Assembly: GCA_035574155.1 (NCBI GenBank)
Contig: DATLZD010000062.1
Span: forward strand, 3,369-67,368
DNA length: 64,000 nt
Direction of reading: 5' to 3'
Origin: HRBIN24 sp035574155
GTDB lineage: Bacteria > Chloroflexota > Dehalococcoidia > SM23-28-2 > HRBIN24
Under the pieces are notes generated by a model that worked only from the letters and a program-made list of their open reading frames with translations, was not told the DNA's origin and ran no database searches. The translations under genes and the position numbers were made by a program. Positions within the stretch are counted from its first letter, which is position 1; each line of letters begins with the position of its first letter. Of the stretch, positions 50,912 through 60,835 are shown in pieces.

Positions 50912-53289
50912 GCGCCCCCGAGCACGGCCTCCAGCTCCATCTCTCCCCGCACCCGTAGGGAGAGGAGTGTGCCTTCACGACGCCTTCGCCGGGCCAGAAG
51001 GTCGGCCCCCCGCACCTGGACCCGCTCCACTGCTGACGGCTCCAGGAGGTGCAGGTCGATGCGTCGCTGGAGGCCGGCCAGGTGCACCAGCAGCCTGCCG
51101 CCCTGGAGGCGGGCCGCGGCCAAAAAGGCACGGCCGCGGGCCCAGAGACGTGCCTGGGCCTGGCGCTGCACGCGCACCTGCAGGGTGAGGGGCGACCAGG
51201 CCTGGCGGTCCAGGGAGGCGGCGGCCGGGGCCAGCGGCAGCAACGAGTCGCCCCGCACGAAGATGGGCATGCGCTCCAGGGGCACCCGCAGATGGCGCCA
51301 GCAGGGGCCTTGCGTCCGCTGGCCCGTCCACCAGTCGTGCCAGGTGCCGGGCGGGAGGTAGAGCCGCACGGTGCCGTTGGGGTCCAGCACCGGCGCCACC
51401 AGCAGCCACGGTCCCAGCATGAACTGCCAGTCCACTTGCCAGGACGTCTCGTCTTCGGGGAACTCGAGCAAGAGGGGGCGGGCCAGGGGCAGTCCGGTGA
51501 CCGCCGCCTCCCGCACCAGCCACGACAGGTAGGGCATGAGGCGGTAGCGCAGCCGCGCAAAGCGGCGGACGACGCGCACGGCCGTCTCGCCGTAATACCA
51601 GGGCTCCCGGCCGCGGATGCCGTGGAACCGTGCCACCGGCGACAGTAGGCCCCATTGGGCCCAACGGACGAAGAAGTCCGGGGGCGGTGGCCTCAGGGCG
51701 TCGGGGTTCCAGAAACCACCGATATCGTGGCCCCACAGGGCGAAGCCCGACAGGGAGAGGGAGAGGCCTGCCCGCAGGGCGGCTGCCATACCTCCCCAGG
51801 TGGAGGGCGTGTCGCCCAGCCAGTGGACCGGGTAGCGCTGGGAACCGGCGTAGCCCGAACGGGCGAAGATGACGCCCTCGCCCCGCTCCTCCTTCACTAC
51901 CTGATAGACGGCCCGATTGTAGAGGAGCGGATAGAGGTTGTGGGCGCGGCGGCCATCGCTGCCGTCGGACATCACCGCCTCGGCCGGCAGCCCCTCACCG
52001 TAGTCGGCCTTGAAGGCGGCCACACCCGCCCGCAGGTAGGGACGGTGCTGGGCCTGCCACCAGGCAACGGCCTCTGGGTCGGTGAAGTCCACCGGTGTCG
52101 CATCGGGGTTGTCCAGGGAGGTGGCGAGGCCGCCGTGGCGGGACCGGACCAGATAGCCCCTCTCCTCACCCTCCCGGTGTAGCTGGGTGTCCCGCCAGAC
52201 GTAGGGGTTCTCCCACAGGCAGAGGCGGAAACCTCGCTGCCGCAGCCAGGCCACCAGCTCTTCCGGGTCGCCGAAGCGCTCCCGGCTCCAGCGGAAGTGG
52301 CAGCCGTCCCGCTGGCGCTGCTCCCGCCCCTCCAGCCAGAGGGGGTCCAGGTGGACCACGTCTCCTGGGATGCCCAGCTCACGCAGGCGGGAGGCGACCC
52401 GCTCCACCTGTTGTCGGTCGCGATACATGCAGCGGGACCACCACACACCCAGGGCCCACAGGGGCACGGGCGGCGTCCGGCCCGTGAGGCGCGTATAGAG
52501 CTGCAGGAGCTGTCCCGGGCCTTCGCCCAGCAACAGGAAGAGGTCCAGGTAGGGGTCTTCCACCAGCAGCGATGCGCTCTGGGGATAGGGGTCGCCCAGC
52601 TCCCATACGCTGGGGCTGGACTGGTGCAGGAAGAGGCCATAGCCGCGGCTGCTCAGGAGGAAGGGGACGACGATGTAGGCGGCGGGACCGATGGTGCCCT
52701 GGATGTCGCGGCACCAGAGGAAGGCGCGGGAGCCGCGCCGGTCCAGTCGGCCGAAGCCTTGGCCCAGGCCGTAGAGCCCCTCGCCCTGGGAGAGGCCCCA
52801 GGTGAGGAAAAAGGCCTGCCGCCCGTCAGGGGCGGTGGCGGTGCCCAGGGGCAGGGCCGTGGGGCCTACCAGCGACGCCTCGCCGGTGGCTGTGGTCCAG
52901 CGGCAGCTTCGGCCCGTGTAGACTCGGAGGCCGAAGGGTGGGTCCGACACTTCCACTGCCTGGGGCCCCAGCGAGGCCGTCGTCCCCGTACTGGTGTGCC
53001 GCAGGGCAGGGGGCTGACGCCTGGGGCGGGGCGCCGAGACCAGCATGGGCGAGGTCGCCGGTGGCGGTTCGCCCGTCCAGGCCCGCAGGCGCAGAATGCC
53101 CCCTGCCAGCCACTGGACCTCCAGCCAGGCCTGGCGCCCTTCCTGACTGCGCACCTGGCAGAGGAGGGAGCCGGGCCGTGCCTCAGCCGCCACCGCCTCC
53201 TGGAAGGGGTCGTAGCGCCAGCCGGGGCGCAGAAAAATGGGTGGCCAGTGCTCCGTCAGCTCTCCTAGGGGGATGCCGGGGCCGCTCAT
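50908..53289 (-). CDS. Glycoside hydrolase family 31 (alpha-glucosidase/alpha-xylosidase type)
   Basis: A 793-residue GH31 enzyme. The N-terminal beta-sandwich is about 1-250. The catalytic barrel holds LWALGVWWSRCMYRD, the nucleophile Asp in AFKADYGEG and the acid/base Asp in HWLGDTPSTW, then GFALWGHDIGG and RFHGIRG. A C-terminal beta-sandwich ends the protein. KADYGE resembles YicI-type alpha-xylosidases. No signal peptide, so it is likely cytoplasmic. No sugar transporter is adjacent, so the substrate is open. Confidence 0.93.
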   Translation of the reverse strand: MSGPGIPLGELTEHWPPIFLRPGWRYDPFQEAVAAEARPGSLLCQVRSQEGRQAWLEVQWLAGGILRLRAWTGEPPPATSPMLVSAPRPRRQPPALRHTSTGTTASLGPQAVEVSDPPFGLRVYTGRSCRWTTATGEASLVGPTALPLGTATAPDGRQAFFLTWGLSQGEGLYGLGQGFGRLDRRGSRAFLWCRDIQGTIGPAAYIVVPFLLSSRGYGLFLHQSSPSVWELGDPYPQSASLLVEDPYLDLFLLLGEGPGQLLQLYTRLTGRTPPVPLWALGVWWSRCMYRDRQQVERVASRLRELGIPGDVVHLDPLWLEGREQRQRDGCHFRWSRERFGDPEELVAWLRQRGFRLCLWENPYVWRDTQLHREGEERGYLVRSRHGGLATSLDNPDATPVDFTDPEAVAWWQAQHRPYLRAGVAAFKADYGEGLPAEAVMSDGSDGRRAHNLYPLLYNRAVYQVVKEERGEGVIFARSGYAGSQRYPVHWLGDTPSTWGGMAAALRAGLSLSLSGFALWGHDIGGFWNPDALRPPPPDFFVRWAQWGLLSPVARFHGIRGREPWYYGETAVRVVRRFARLRYRLMPYLSWLVREAAVTGLPLARPLLLEFPEDETSWQVDWQFMLGPWLLVAPVLDPNGTVRLYLPPGTWHDWWTGQRTQGPCWRHLRVPLERMPIFVRGDSLLPLAPAAASLDRQAWSPLTLQVRVQRQAQARLWARGRAFLAAARLQGGRLLVHLAGLQRRIDLHLLEPSAVERVQVRGADLLARRRRREGTLLSLRVRGEMELEAVLGGA

Positions 53290-53314
53290 GCCGCCTCTCG
53301 GCCCATATTAGCAC

Positions 53315-54118
53315 CTAGCGCTGACAGCGAGGACAGTAGCTGGTGATGCGCCCGCCTGTAAGGACCTCGGCGATGGTCTCGCCGCAGCGCGGGCAGGGCT
53401 GCCCCCCGCGCCGGTGGACCTGCAGGTGGTCGCGGAACTCTTCCTCGGGCAGCCCCTCCCGCTCCATGCGCCCCAGCACGGTGGCGGTGGCCTCTTGCAG
53501 GACGCGGCGCATGGCCTCCAGAAGCCGCTGGGCCTCCTGGGGCGTTACGTCCTGGGCAGGGCGGAAGGGGGAGAGACCGGCGGCGAACAGGACCTCGTCG
53601 GCATAGGCATTGCCGATGCCCGAGACCAGCTTTTCGCCGGTGATGAGGGCCTTGAGCTTGCCGCGGAGGGCCTGCAGCCTCTGCCAGAGGCCCTCCGGCG
53701 TCAGGGAGGGGTCCAGGGCATCGGGCACAGGCGCGGCCGGAGCAGATAGGGCGGTGCCGTCAGGGTAGACGTGGACGCGGGAGAGGAGCCTATCGTCCCA
53801 CAGCCGTAGGTCGGTGCCGTCGGCGAAGGCCAGGACCAGGGCGGTGCGCGGCCTGAAGGGTGCCTCGTGGGGCAAATGGAGAAGACGCCCGCTGATCATG
53901 GGGTGCAGGAGGAGGAGCGGGCCGTCGGCGAAGTCCAGCCGCAGTTGCTTGCCGAGGCGGGAGGCGTCGGTCAGGGAGCGCCCGGCCAGGGACGGCAGCA
54001 GCTCACGTCCCACCTTCACCACGACCGGGATGAGTGCCCGGGCCTCGGTCACCTCCTGTCCGACCAGGCGGCGACGGATGTAAGCGGCATATGCCTCCAG
54101 GTCTGGCGCCTCGGGCAC
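53315..54118 (-). CDS. Fpg/Nei family DNA glycosylase
   Basis: A 267-residue base-excision enzyme. It begins MPEAPD, placing the nucleophile Pro and catalytic Glu at positions 2 and 3. The conserved Lys is in GKQLRLDF; the H2TH motif is around SGIGNAYADEVLFAAGL; the C-terminal zinc finger is CPRCG...YCPRC. The sequence after MPE (APDLEAYAAYIRRRL) differs from classic MutM (LPEVET), so specificity for 8-oxoguanine or other oxidised bases is uncertain. GTG start. It follows pheA directly. Confidence 0.9.
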   Translation of the reverse strand: MPEAPDLEAYAAYIRRRLVGQEVTEARALIPVVVKVGRELLPSLAGRSLTDASRLGKQLRLDFADGPLLLLHPMISGRLLHLPHEAPFRPRTALVLAFADGTDLRLWDDRLLSRVHVYPDGTALSAPAAPVPDALDPSLTPEGLWQRLQALRGKLKALITGEKLVSGIGNAYADEVLFAAGLSPFRPAQDVTPQEAQRLLEAMRRVLQEATATVLGRMEREGLPEEEFRDHLQVHRRGGQPCPRCGETIAEVLTGGRITSYCPRCQR

Positions 54119-54124
54119 GGCCTG

Positions 54125-54949
54125 CTACCGCTGCCACTTGGGGTAGGAGCCGAGGATGCGGAAGAAGGAGCACTGGCGGCGCACCGCCTCCAGGGCCTCC
54201 GCCAGCAGCGGCTCCTGCCGGTGCCCGTCCACGTCCACCAGGAAGATGTACGTCCCCAGCTTGTCGCCGGTGGGTCGCGACTCGATCTTGCTCAGGTTGA
54301 TGCCCCGCGACGAGAACTCGGTAAGGGCGCCCACCAGCAAGCCCGGCCGGTCCTCGGTGGCGAAGGCGAAGGCCAGGGAGGTCTTGTCCCGTCCCGTGGG
54401 CGGATGGTCCTCCCTGGCCAGGACCACGAACCGGGTCAGATTCGGCTGCCGGTCCTGGATGGACTCGGCCAGCACCTGGGCGCCATAAAGCTGGGCGGCG
54501 CGACGATTGCCGATGGCGGCGGCGTCCTGCCGGGCCATGGCCTCCTCCACCGCCGCCGCTGTGGACAGGGCCGCCACCAGCTCCGCCTTGGGAAAGCACC
54601 GCTCGATGAAGCGGCGGCACTGGGCCAGCGCCTGGGGGTGGGAATAGATGACCTTCACCTGGGAGGCCTCCACGCCCGGTGGCACCAGCAGGTGGTGCTC
54701 GATGGGGAGCACCAGCTCGCTGCGGACCAGGAGGTCGGACTCGTGGACCAGCACGTCCAGGGTCTCGGGCACGGAGCCCTCCAGGGAGTTCTCGATGGGC
54801 ACTACCCCTGCATCGGCCATGCCAGCGGCCACGGCGGCGGCCACGGCGCTGATGCTGGGCAGGGGCAGGTGCTGGGCGCCCGGGTCGTAACGGAGGGCGG
54901 CCTCCTCGCTGAAGGTGCCCTGGGGACCCAGATAGGCCAGCCTGGTCAT
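54125..54949 (-). CDS. pheA: Prephenate dehydratase
   Basis: A 274-residue monofunctional PheA that converts prephenate to phenylpyruvate. LAYLGPQGTFSEEAAL starts the catalytic domain (1-180); GVVPIENSLEGSV and NLTRFVVL (Thr-Arg-Phe signature) are present. An ACT domain (about 190-270) with INLSKIESRPT is the phenylalanine feedback site. Its start overlaps the RCK gene stop by ATGA-type overlap. No chorismate mutase domain is attached. Confidence 0.95.
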   Translation of the reverse strand: MTRLAYLGPQGTFSEEAALRYDPGAQHLPLPSISAVAAAVAAGMADAGVVPIENSLEGSVPETLDVLVHESDLLVRSELVLPIEHHLLVPPGVEASQVKVIYSHPQALAQCRRFIERCFPKAELVAALSTAAAVEEAMARQDAAAIGNRRAAQLYGAQVLAESIQDRQPNLTRFVVLAREDHPPTGRDKTSLAFAFATEDRPGLLVGALTEFSSRGINLSKIESRPTGDKLGTYIFLVDVDGHRQEPLLAEALEAVRRQCSFFRILGSYPKWQR

Positions 54950-55647
54950 CGGGGGGCCACTAGAGGACCATACGGTCCGTAGCGGGCGGGGCTGGTGAGG
55001 ATCTCCCGCAGCGCCTCCTCGTTCTCCCGGCGCGTGACCACCACCACCCGGTCATCGGCCCGCAGGACGGTGTCGGGGTCGGGGGGCTTGGGCGTCCCGT
55101 CCTCCTCGATGATGAGGGCGATGATGGACTGCTGGGGCAGGAGCACCTCCCGGAGGCGCTTGCCCACTACGGCGGCATGGTGCGGGATCCTCACCTCCAC
55201 CATCTCCAGGCCGCCGCCCCGCATGGACAGGAGGTGGATGAGGGCGTGCACCGGCACCTCCTGCTCGATGTGGGCCAGGATGGCGTCGGTGGCGTTGACG
55301 GTGTGGTCGATGCCCAGGCGGCGGAACACCTCGGCGTTCTTGGGGTTATTGATGCGGGCCACGGTGCGGGGGACCTGGAAGCGGGCCTTGGCCACCTGGC
55401 AGACCACCAGGTTGTCCTCGTCGTCCCCGGTGACGGCCACCACCATGTCGGCCCGGTTGAAGCCCGCCCGCTCCATCACCCCCACCTCGCAGCCGTCCCC
55501 CCTCAGGACGATGTCGCCCAGCTCGGCCTCCAGGCGCTCGCAGCGGGCGCGGTCCCGTTCGATGAGCAGGACCTCGTGCCCGTCCTCCAGCAGTGCCTTG
55601 GCCAGGTGGTAGCCCACCTTTCCGCCGCCGACGATGACGACATACAT
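54946..55647 (-). CDS. TrkA-type potassium regulator (RCK_N + RCK_C)
   Basis: A 233-residue cytoplasmic regulatory protein. The NAD(H)/nucleotide-binding RCK_N domain (about 1-135) begins MYVVIVGGGKVGYHLA with Glu at the end of beta-2 (LIERD). RCK_C (about 140-220) holds VEVRIPHHAAVVGKRLREV. It would gate a TrkH/KtrB channel, but none is encoded in the window. It follows a second, shorter RCK gene by six bases. Confidence 0.92.
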   Translation of the reverse strand: MYVVIVGGGKVGYHLAKALLEDGHEVLLIERDRARCERLEAELGDIVLRGDGCEVGVMERAGFNRADMVVAVTGDDEDNLVVCQVAKARFQVPRTVARINNPKNAEVFRRLGIDHTVNATDAILAHIEQEVPVHALIHLLSMRGGGLEMVEVRIPHHAAVVGKRLREVLLPQQSIIALIIEEDGTPKPPDPDTVLRADDRVVVVTRRENEEALREILTSPARYGPYGPLVAPR

Positions 55648-55653
55648 GCAGCC

Positions 55654-56073
55654 TTACTCCCTTCTGGGCGAAGCCTCCTGCAGGGCCATCTCCCGCAGCC
55701 TCTGGACCGTGGTGCGAGTGGGACTGTAGGTCTCCAGGCCCAGCTCCCGGTATATCTCCTCGCGGATGGGGTCGTATATGCGGCAGATGACCTTGGGCAC
55801 GTGGAAGATGTGCTTGGCGATCTGGGCCGCCATCACGTTGCGGTTATCGCCCTGGGTGACGGCGATGAAGACATCGGCCTCGGCCAGGCCGATGCGCCGC
55901 AGCACGTCCTGGTCGATGCCGTTGCCCACCACCCTGCGGCCCTTGAAGTCGGGGGGCAGTCGGCGGAAGGCGTCGGGGTTGATGTCCAGCACCGCCACCT
56001 GGTGCCCCTCTGCCTCCAGCCGGACGGCCAGCTCGGAGCCGACGCGGCCGCAGCCCATGATGACGACCTTCAT
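55654..56073 (-). CDS. Short TrkA-type protein, RCK_N domain only
   Basis: A 139-residue protein covering just the RCK_N domain: MKVVIMGCGRVGSELAVRL, LDINPDAF, GDNRNVMAAQIAKHIF. The RCK_C half is absent and the tail (YSPTRTTVQRLREMALQEA) is a helix. ATG 56073 overlaps the UspA stop as ATGA. Together with the next gene it resembles a split, two-protein version of TrkA. No membrane partner is nearby. Confidence 0.9.
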   Translation of the reverse strand: MKVVIMGCGRVGSELAVRLEAEGHQVAVLDINPDAFRRLPPDFKGRRVVGNGIDQDVLRRIGLAEADVFIAVTQGDNRNVMAAQIAKHIFHVPKVICRIYDPIREEIYRELGLETYSPTRTTVQRLREMALQEASPRRE

Positions 56074-56561
56074 GACACCGGCAGGGGACGACGTATTATC
56101 CAGACCTCGCAGGGTGCGTGTTGGACGACGTAACGGGCCACCCGTCCCAGGGGCAGCTCGGCCGAGACGGGGCGGGGCTTGCCCTCGGTGGGCCACTCGT
56201 AGCCGCCCTCTATCACCTGGGGCTCCACGCCCATGATAATGGCCTCCACGCCCCGCTCGATGGCCTCGTCGACGATGGCGTGTCCCGCGTCGCGGGCCTG
56301 CAGGAGCTCCCCCTCCAGCTCGTAGTCGTTCTCTCTGGCCACCCGCTCCGCTTCCTCCAGGATCCGCTCCCCCTTGTCGGCCTCGGCGCCCATGGGGGCG
56401 TCCAGGGGGAGGCTGCGTGCCACCTCGATGACGTAGACGGCGTAGACCTTGCCGCGGTTACGCTTGGCCAGGGCGCAGGCCAGGGCCACCGCGTCCAGGC
56501 TGGCCTCGGAGCCATCGACGGGGACCAGGATCTCTTTCAGCTGGTAGGGGAGCCTTCTCAC
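56070..56561 (-). CDS. Universal stress protein (UspA family)
   Basis: A 163-residue Usp domain. KEILVPVDGSEASLDAVALACALAK opens the fold; VEAIIMGVEP and a late LGRVARYVVQHAPCEVWII complete it. The ATP-binding G-x2-G-x9-G pattern is altered, so ATP binding is uncertain. Usp domains often partner with transport systems; here the gene is coupled to two RCK genes. The GTG start follows GGTGAAGG, 22 bases after the transcript start of a perfect TATAAT promoter. Confidence 0.9.
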   Translation of the reverse strand: MRRLPYQLKEILVPVDGSEASLDAVALACALAKRNRGKVYAVYVIEVARSLPLDAPMGAEADKGERILEEAERVARENDYELEGELLQARDAGHAIVDEAIERGVEAIIMGVEPQVIEGGYEWPTEGKPRPVSAELPLGRVARYVVQHAPCEVWIIRRPLPVS

Positions 56562-56589
56562 GCCCGACCTTCACCCCATTAGCGCCATA

Positions 56590-56595
56590 ATTATA
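56590..56595 (-). promoter_or_regulatory. Consensus -10 (TATAAT) for the uspA-trk operon
   Basis: The only exact TATAAT I noticed in an intergenic region, on the minus strand, 28 bases before the uspA GTG. The -35 (TACGTT at 17 bases) is poor. Confidence 0.55.
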
Positions 56596-56632
56596 AACCC
56601 TAATGCTGGCAAAACGTAGCGGGGGGCGGCCC

Positions 56633-56719
56633 TTTACCGCCCCACAGCTAGGGCCATATACTGGGAAGCGGCCGCTGGGCACAGGCTCCCTTTACCTGTG
56701 AGTATGGGCAATCTATACT
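56633..56719 (+). promoter_or_regulatory. Tandem promoters ahead of pdxS
   Basis: Two similar units: TTTACC (56633) -N18- TATACT (56657), and TTTACC (56691) -N17- TATACT (56714). Both are followed by GG. The second gives a leader of about 20 bases before the pdxS ATG. Confidence 0.55.
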
Positions 56720-56744
56720 GGAGGGGACGAAGGTAAGAGCAGGT

Positions 56745-57632
56745 ATGGCGACGGAAACGGGCACCTATCGCGTCAAGTGTGGCCTGGCCCAGATGCTCAA
56801 GGGCGGCGTCATCATGGACGTGGTGACGCCCGAGCAGGCCAAGATTGCTGAGGCGGCTGGGGCCTGTGCCGTGATGGCCCTCGAGCGGGTGCCGGCCGAT
56901 ATCCGGGCCGCCGGTGGCGTGGCCCGCATGGCTGACCCGGAGCGCATCCTCAAGATCATGGACGCCGTCTCCATACCGGTGATGGCCAAGTGCCGCATCG
57001 GCCACATCGTCGAGGCCCAGATACTGGAGGCTATCGGGGTGGACTTCATCGACGAGTCGGAGGTACTGACCCCCGCCGATGAGGCCCACCACATCAACAA
57101 GTGGCAGTTCCGGGTGCCCTTCGTGTGCGGCGCCCGGGACCTGGGCGAGGCCCTGCGCCGCATCGGCGAGGGGGCAGCCATGATCCGCACCAAGGGTGAG
57201 GCGGGCACCGGCAACGTGGTGGAGGCCGTCCGCCACATGCGGGCCATCATGGACGCCATCCGCCGCCTGCAGAACATGCCCGAAGAGGAGCTGATGGCCG
57301 AGGCCAAGGCCCTGGGCGCTCCCTACGAGCTGGTGAAGGAAACGGCCCGCCTGGGCCGGCTGCCGGTGGTCAACTTCGCCGCCGGCGGCATCGCTACCCC
57401 CGCCGATGCCGCCCTGATGATGGTCCTGGGCGCCGACGGCGTCTTCGTCGGCTCAGGCATCTTCAAGTCCGAGGACCCAGAGCGGAGGGCCGCGGCCATC
57501 GTCAAGGCCGTGACCCACTACCGCGACCCGGCGGTGCTGGCCGAGGTGTCGCGGGGCCTGGGAGAGCCCATGCGCGGCATCGACGTGCGCAGCCTGGCCC
57601 CCGAAGAGCGTCTGGCCATCCGCGGCTGGTAA
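56745..57632 (+). CDS. pdxS: Pyridoxal 5'-phosphate synthase, lyase subunit
   Basis: A 295-residue PdxS barrel that builds PLP from ribose 5-phosphate, glyceraldehyde 3-phosphate and ammonia. The Schiff-base Lys is in MAKCRIGH, the second Lys in RTKGEAGTGNVVEA, and FAAGGIATPADAALMMVLGADGVFVGSGIF binds phosphate. It is very conserved. The glutaminase pdxT follows after 71 bases, with its own promoter-like element. Two tandem promoters lie upstream. Confidence 0.97.
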   Translation: MATETGTYRVKCGLAQMLKGGVIMDVVTPEQAKIAEAAGACAVMALERVPADIRAAGGVARMADPERILKIMDAVSIPVMAKCRIGHIVEAQILEAIGVDFIDESEVLTPADEAHHINKWQFRVPFVCGARDLGEALRRIGEGAAMIRTKGEAGTGNVVEAVRHMRAIMDAIRRLQNMPEEELMAEAKALGAPYELVKETARLGRLPVVNFAAGGIATPADAALMMVLGADGVFVGSGIFKSEDPERRAAAIVKAVTHYRDPAVLAEVSRGLGEPMRGIDVRSLAPEERLAIRGW

Positions 57633-57651
57633 GGCCCCCCAACTGCTCCTG

Positions 57652-57660
57652 TGCTACAAT
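57652..57660 (+). promoter_or_regulatory. Extended -10 (TGC-TACAAT) for pdxT
   Basis: TG-C-TACAAT, the same nine bases as the miaB promoter. Transcription would start near 57667. Confidence 0.5.
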
Positions 57661-57669
57661 GATGGTGCA

Positions 57670-57688
57670 GGCTGCCCCGTGGGCAGCC
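57670..57688 (+). promoter_or_regulatory. Perfect 8-bp hairpin in the pdxT leader
   Basis: GGCTGCCC (57670-57677) pairs with GGGCAGCC (57681-57688) around CGT, between the candidate transcript start and ATG 57704. No T-run follows, so it is not a plain terminator; it might tune pdxT translation or readthrough from pdxS. Confidence 0.45.
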
Positions 57689-57703
57689 GCTGTAGTGGAT
57701 AAG

Positions 57704-58324
57704 ATGTTCAAGGTCGGCGTCCTGGCCCTGCAAGGCGATTTCCTGGAGCACCAGCAGGCCTTGGAGCGTCTGGGCCAGCAGACAGTGCAGGTGCGCAAGC
57801 CCCAGGACCTGCTGGACTTGGACGCCCTGGTCATGCCCGGTGGCGAGTCCACCACCTTCTGCCGACTGATGGCCGACTTCGGCCTCTACGAGCCCCTGCG
57901 GGACCTCCTCTCCCAGGGGTTGCCGGTGTGGGGCACCTGCGCGGGCATGATCGTCCTGGCGCGCACCGTCCTGGACCTGCCCTTCCCTACCCTGGGGGTC
58001 CTGGACATCGTGGTGGACCGCAACGCCTACGGTCGTCAGGTGGACAGCTTCGAGACGGACCTGGCGGTGCCCGCTCTGGGGCCCGACCCCGTGCGGGCGG
58101 TCTTCATCCGCGCCCCGGTGGTGGTCTCGGTGGGGGAGGGGGTGGAGGTGCTGGCCCGGCTGCCCGACGGTCCCGACGTGCCGCCGGCAGGGGCTGGCAC
58201 CGCCGTGGCCGTGCGACAGGGGCATGTCCTGGCTACCACCTTCCATCCCGAGCTCACAGACGACCTGCGCTTCCACCGGCTGTTCCTGGACATGGTTTCG
58301 GCCCGGCAGGCCAGACCCGTATGA
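57704..58324 (+). CDS. pdxT: Pyridoxal 5'-phosphate synthase, glutaminase subunit
   Basis: A 206-residue class I glutaminase that feeds ammonia to PdxS. VGVLALQGDFLEH starts the fold; PGGEST, the nucleophile Cys in GTCAGM and the His-Glu in FHPEL are intact. ATG 57704 is used because the upstream in-frame ATGs fall at the transcript start or before the leader hairpin. The stop overlaps the GNAT-like gene as ATGA. Confidence 0.95.
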   Translation: MFKVGVLALQGDFLEHQQALERLGQQTVQVRKPQDLLDLDALVMPGGESTTFCRLMADFGLYEPLRDLLSQGLPVWGTCAGMIVLARTVLDLPFPTLGVLDIVVDRNAYGRQVDSFETDLAVPALGPDPVRAVFIRAPVVVSVGEGVEVLARLPDGPDVPPAGAGTAVAVRQGHVLATTFHPELTDDLRFHRLFLDMVSARQARPV

Positions 58325-59262
58325 CGGGCGCCCTACCCCTCAACCCCGTTCACCTGTTGGCCTTGGTCTCGCCCCTCTGCCGGCTCCAGGCCGACGAGGC
58401 CCGCCCCTGGGAGCGCTTGGCGGGGCAGCCGGCCCCGCCGCCCTGGGAGGTGGCGCTGGAGCACATGCCCCTTTTGGCCCAGCGGCGTCGGGGATGGGTG
58501 CTCCTGGGGCTGGCGCGGGTGAGGGGCCTCCTCACCGCCCGTCGCCGCCGCCCGGGTGGGGCCTGGGAGGTGGACTGCCTACAGGTGGCCCCCGGCGACA
58601 TCGAGGCCGCCGCCCGATTGCTGGAGACGGCCTGTGGACAGCTGGGGCAGGAGGGGGTCCAGCGCCTCTTCCTGCGCCTGGAGGCCGAGAGTCCCCTCCT
58701 GCGGGCTGCCTGTCGGGCAGGCTTCTTCCCCCTGCGCCAGGAGCGCCTATACCGCCTGAGCGGGGAGCACCGGCTGCACGAGGCATCCCCGGAGCGGCTG
58801 CTGCCCCTGACCAGGGGCCACCTGTCGGCCCTGTTCCAGCTCTACAACGCCAGCGTGCCAGCCAGCGTCCGTTGCCTGGAGGGGATGACCCTGCGCGACT
58901 GGCAGGCTGCCCAGGAGCCCTGGTCGCAGCCGCAGGACGTGGCCCTATGGGACGGGGGGCGCATCCTGGCCTGGGCGCGCTTGGCCACTCCTGGCCGTAG
59001 CGCCCTCCTGAGCCTAATGCTCCACCCCGAGGCCCAGGCCCGCGCCCGCCAGCTGGTGGCCTCAGTGCTGGAAATGGTGCCGTCCCAGCGGCCCCTGTTC
59101 TGCCTGGTGGCGGCATACCAGCCAGCGGTGGCCTCGGCCCTCGAGGAGGCGGGCCTGGAGCCAGTGGCCGACTATCTAGTGCTCATGCGTCACCTGTTGC
59201 AGCGACAGGCCCACAAGACGGCCGAACCCGAGCGAGTGGGGGGAGCGGTCCCCGTTAGCTAG
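58321..59262 (+). CDS. GNAT-like protein of unknown function
   Basis: A 313-residue protein that looks like two GNAT-type halves (about 1-150 and 155-300). In the second, VALWDGGRILAWARLATPGRSALLSLMLHPEAQARARQLV resembles the strand-4/helix-3 acetyl-CoA region, though the RxxGxG loop is not clear. EESPLLRAACRAGFFPL in the first half resembles the GNAT alpha4-beta6 element. It is coupled to pdxT by ATGA and precedes the R3H ATPase by two bases. Substrate unknown. Confidence 0.68.
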   Translation: MTGALPLNPVHLLALVSPLCRLQADEARPWERLAGQPAPPPWEVALEHMPLLAQRRRGWVLLGLARVRGLLTARRRRPGGAWEVDCLQVAPGDIEAAARLLETACGQLGQEGVQRLFLRLEAESPLLRAACRAGFFPLRQERLYRLSGEHRLHEASPERLLPLTRGHLSALFQLYNASVPASVRCLEGMTLRDWQAAQEPWSQPQDVALWDGGRILAWARLATPGRSALLSLMLHPEAQARARQLVASVLEMVPSQRPLFCLVAAYQPAVASALEEAGLEPVADYLVLMRHLLQRQAHKTAEPERVGGAVPVS

Positions 59263-59264
59263 CC

Positions 59265-60833
<1,569 letters not shown>

Positions 60834-60835
60834 CC

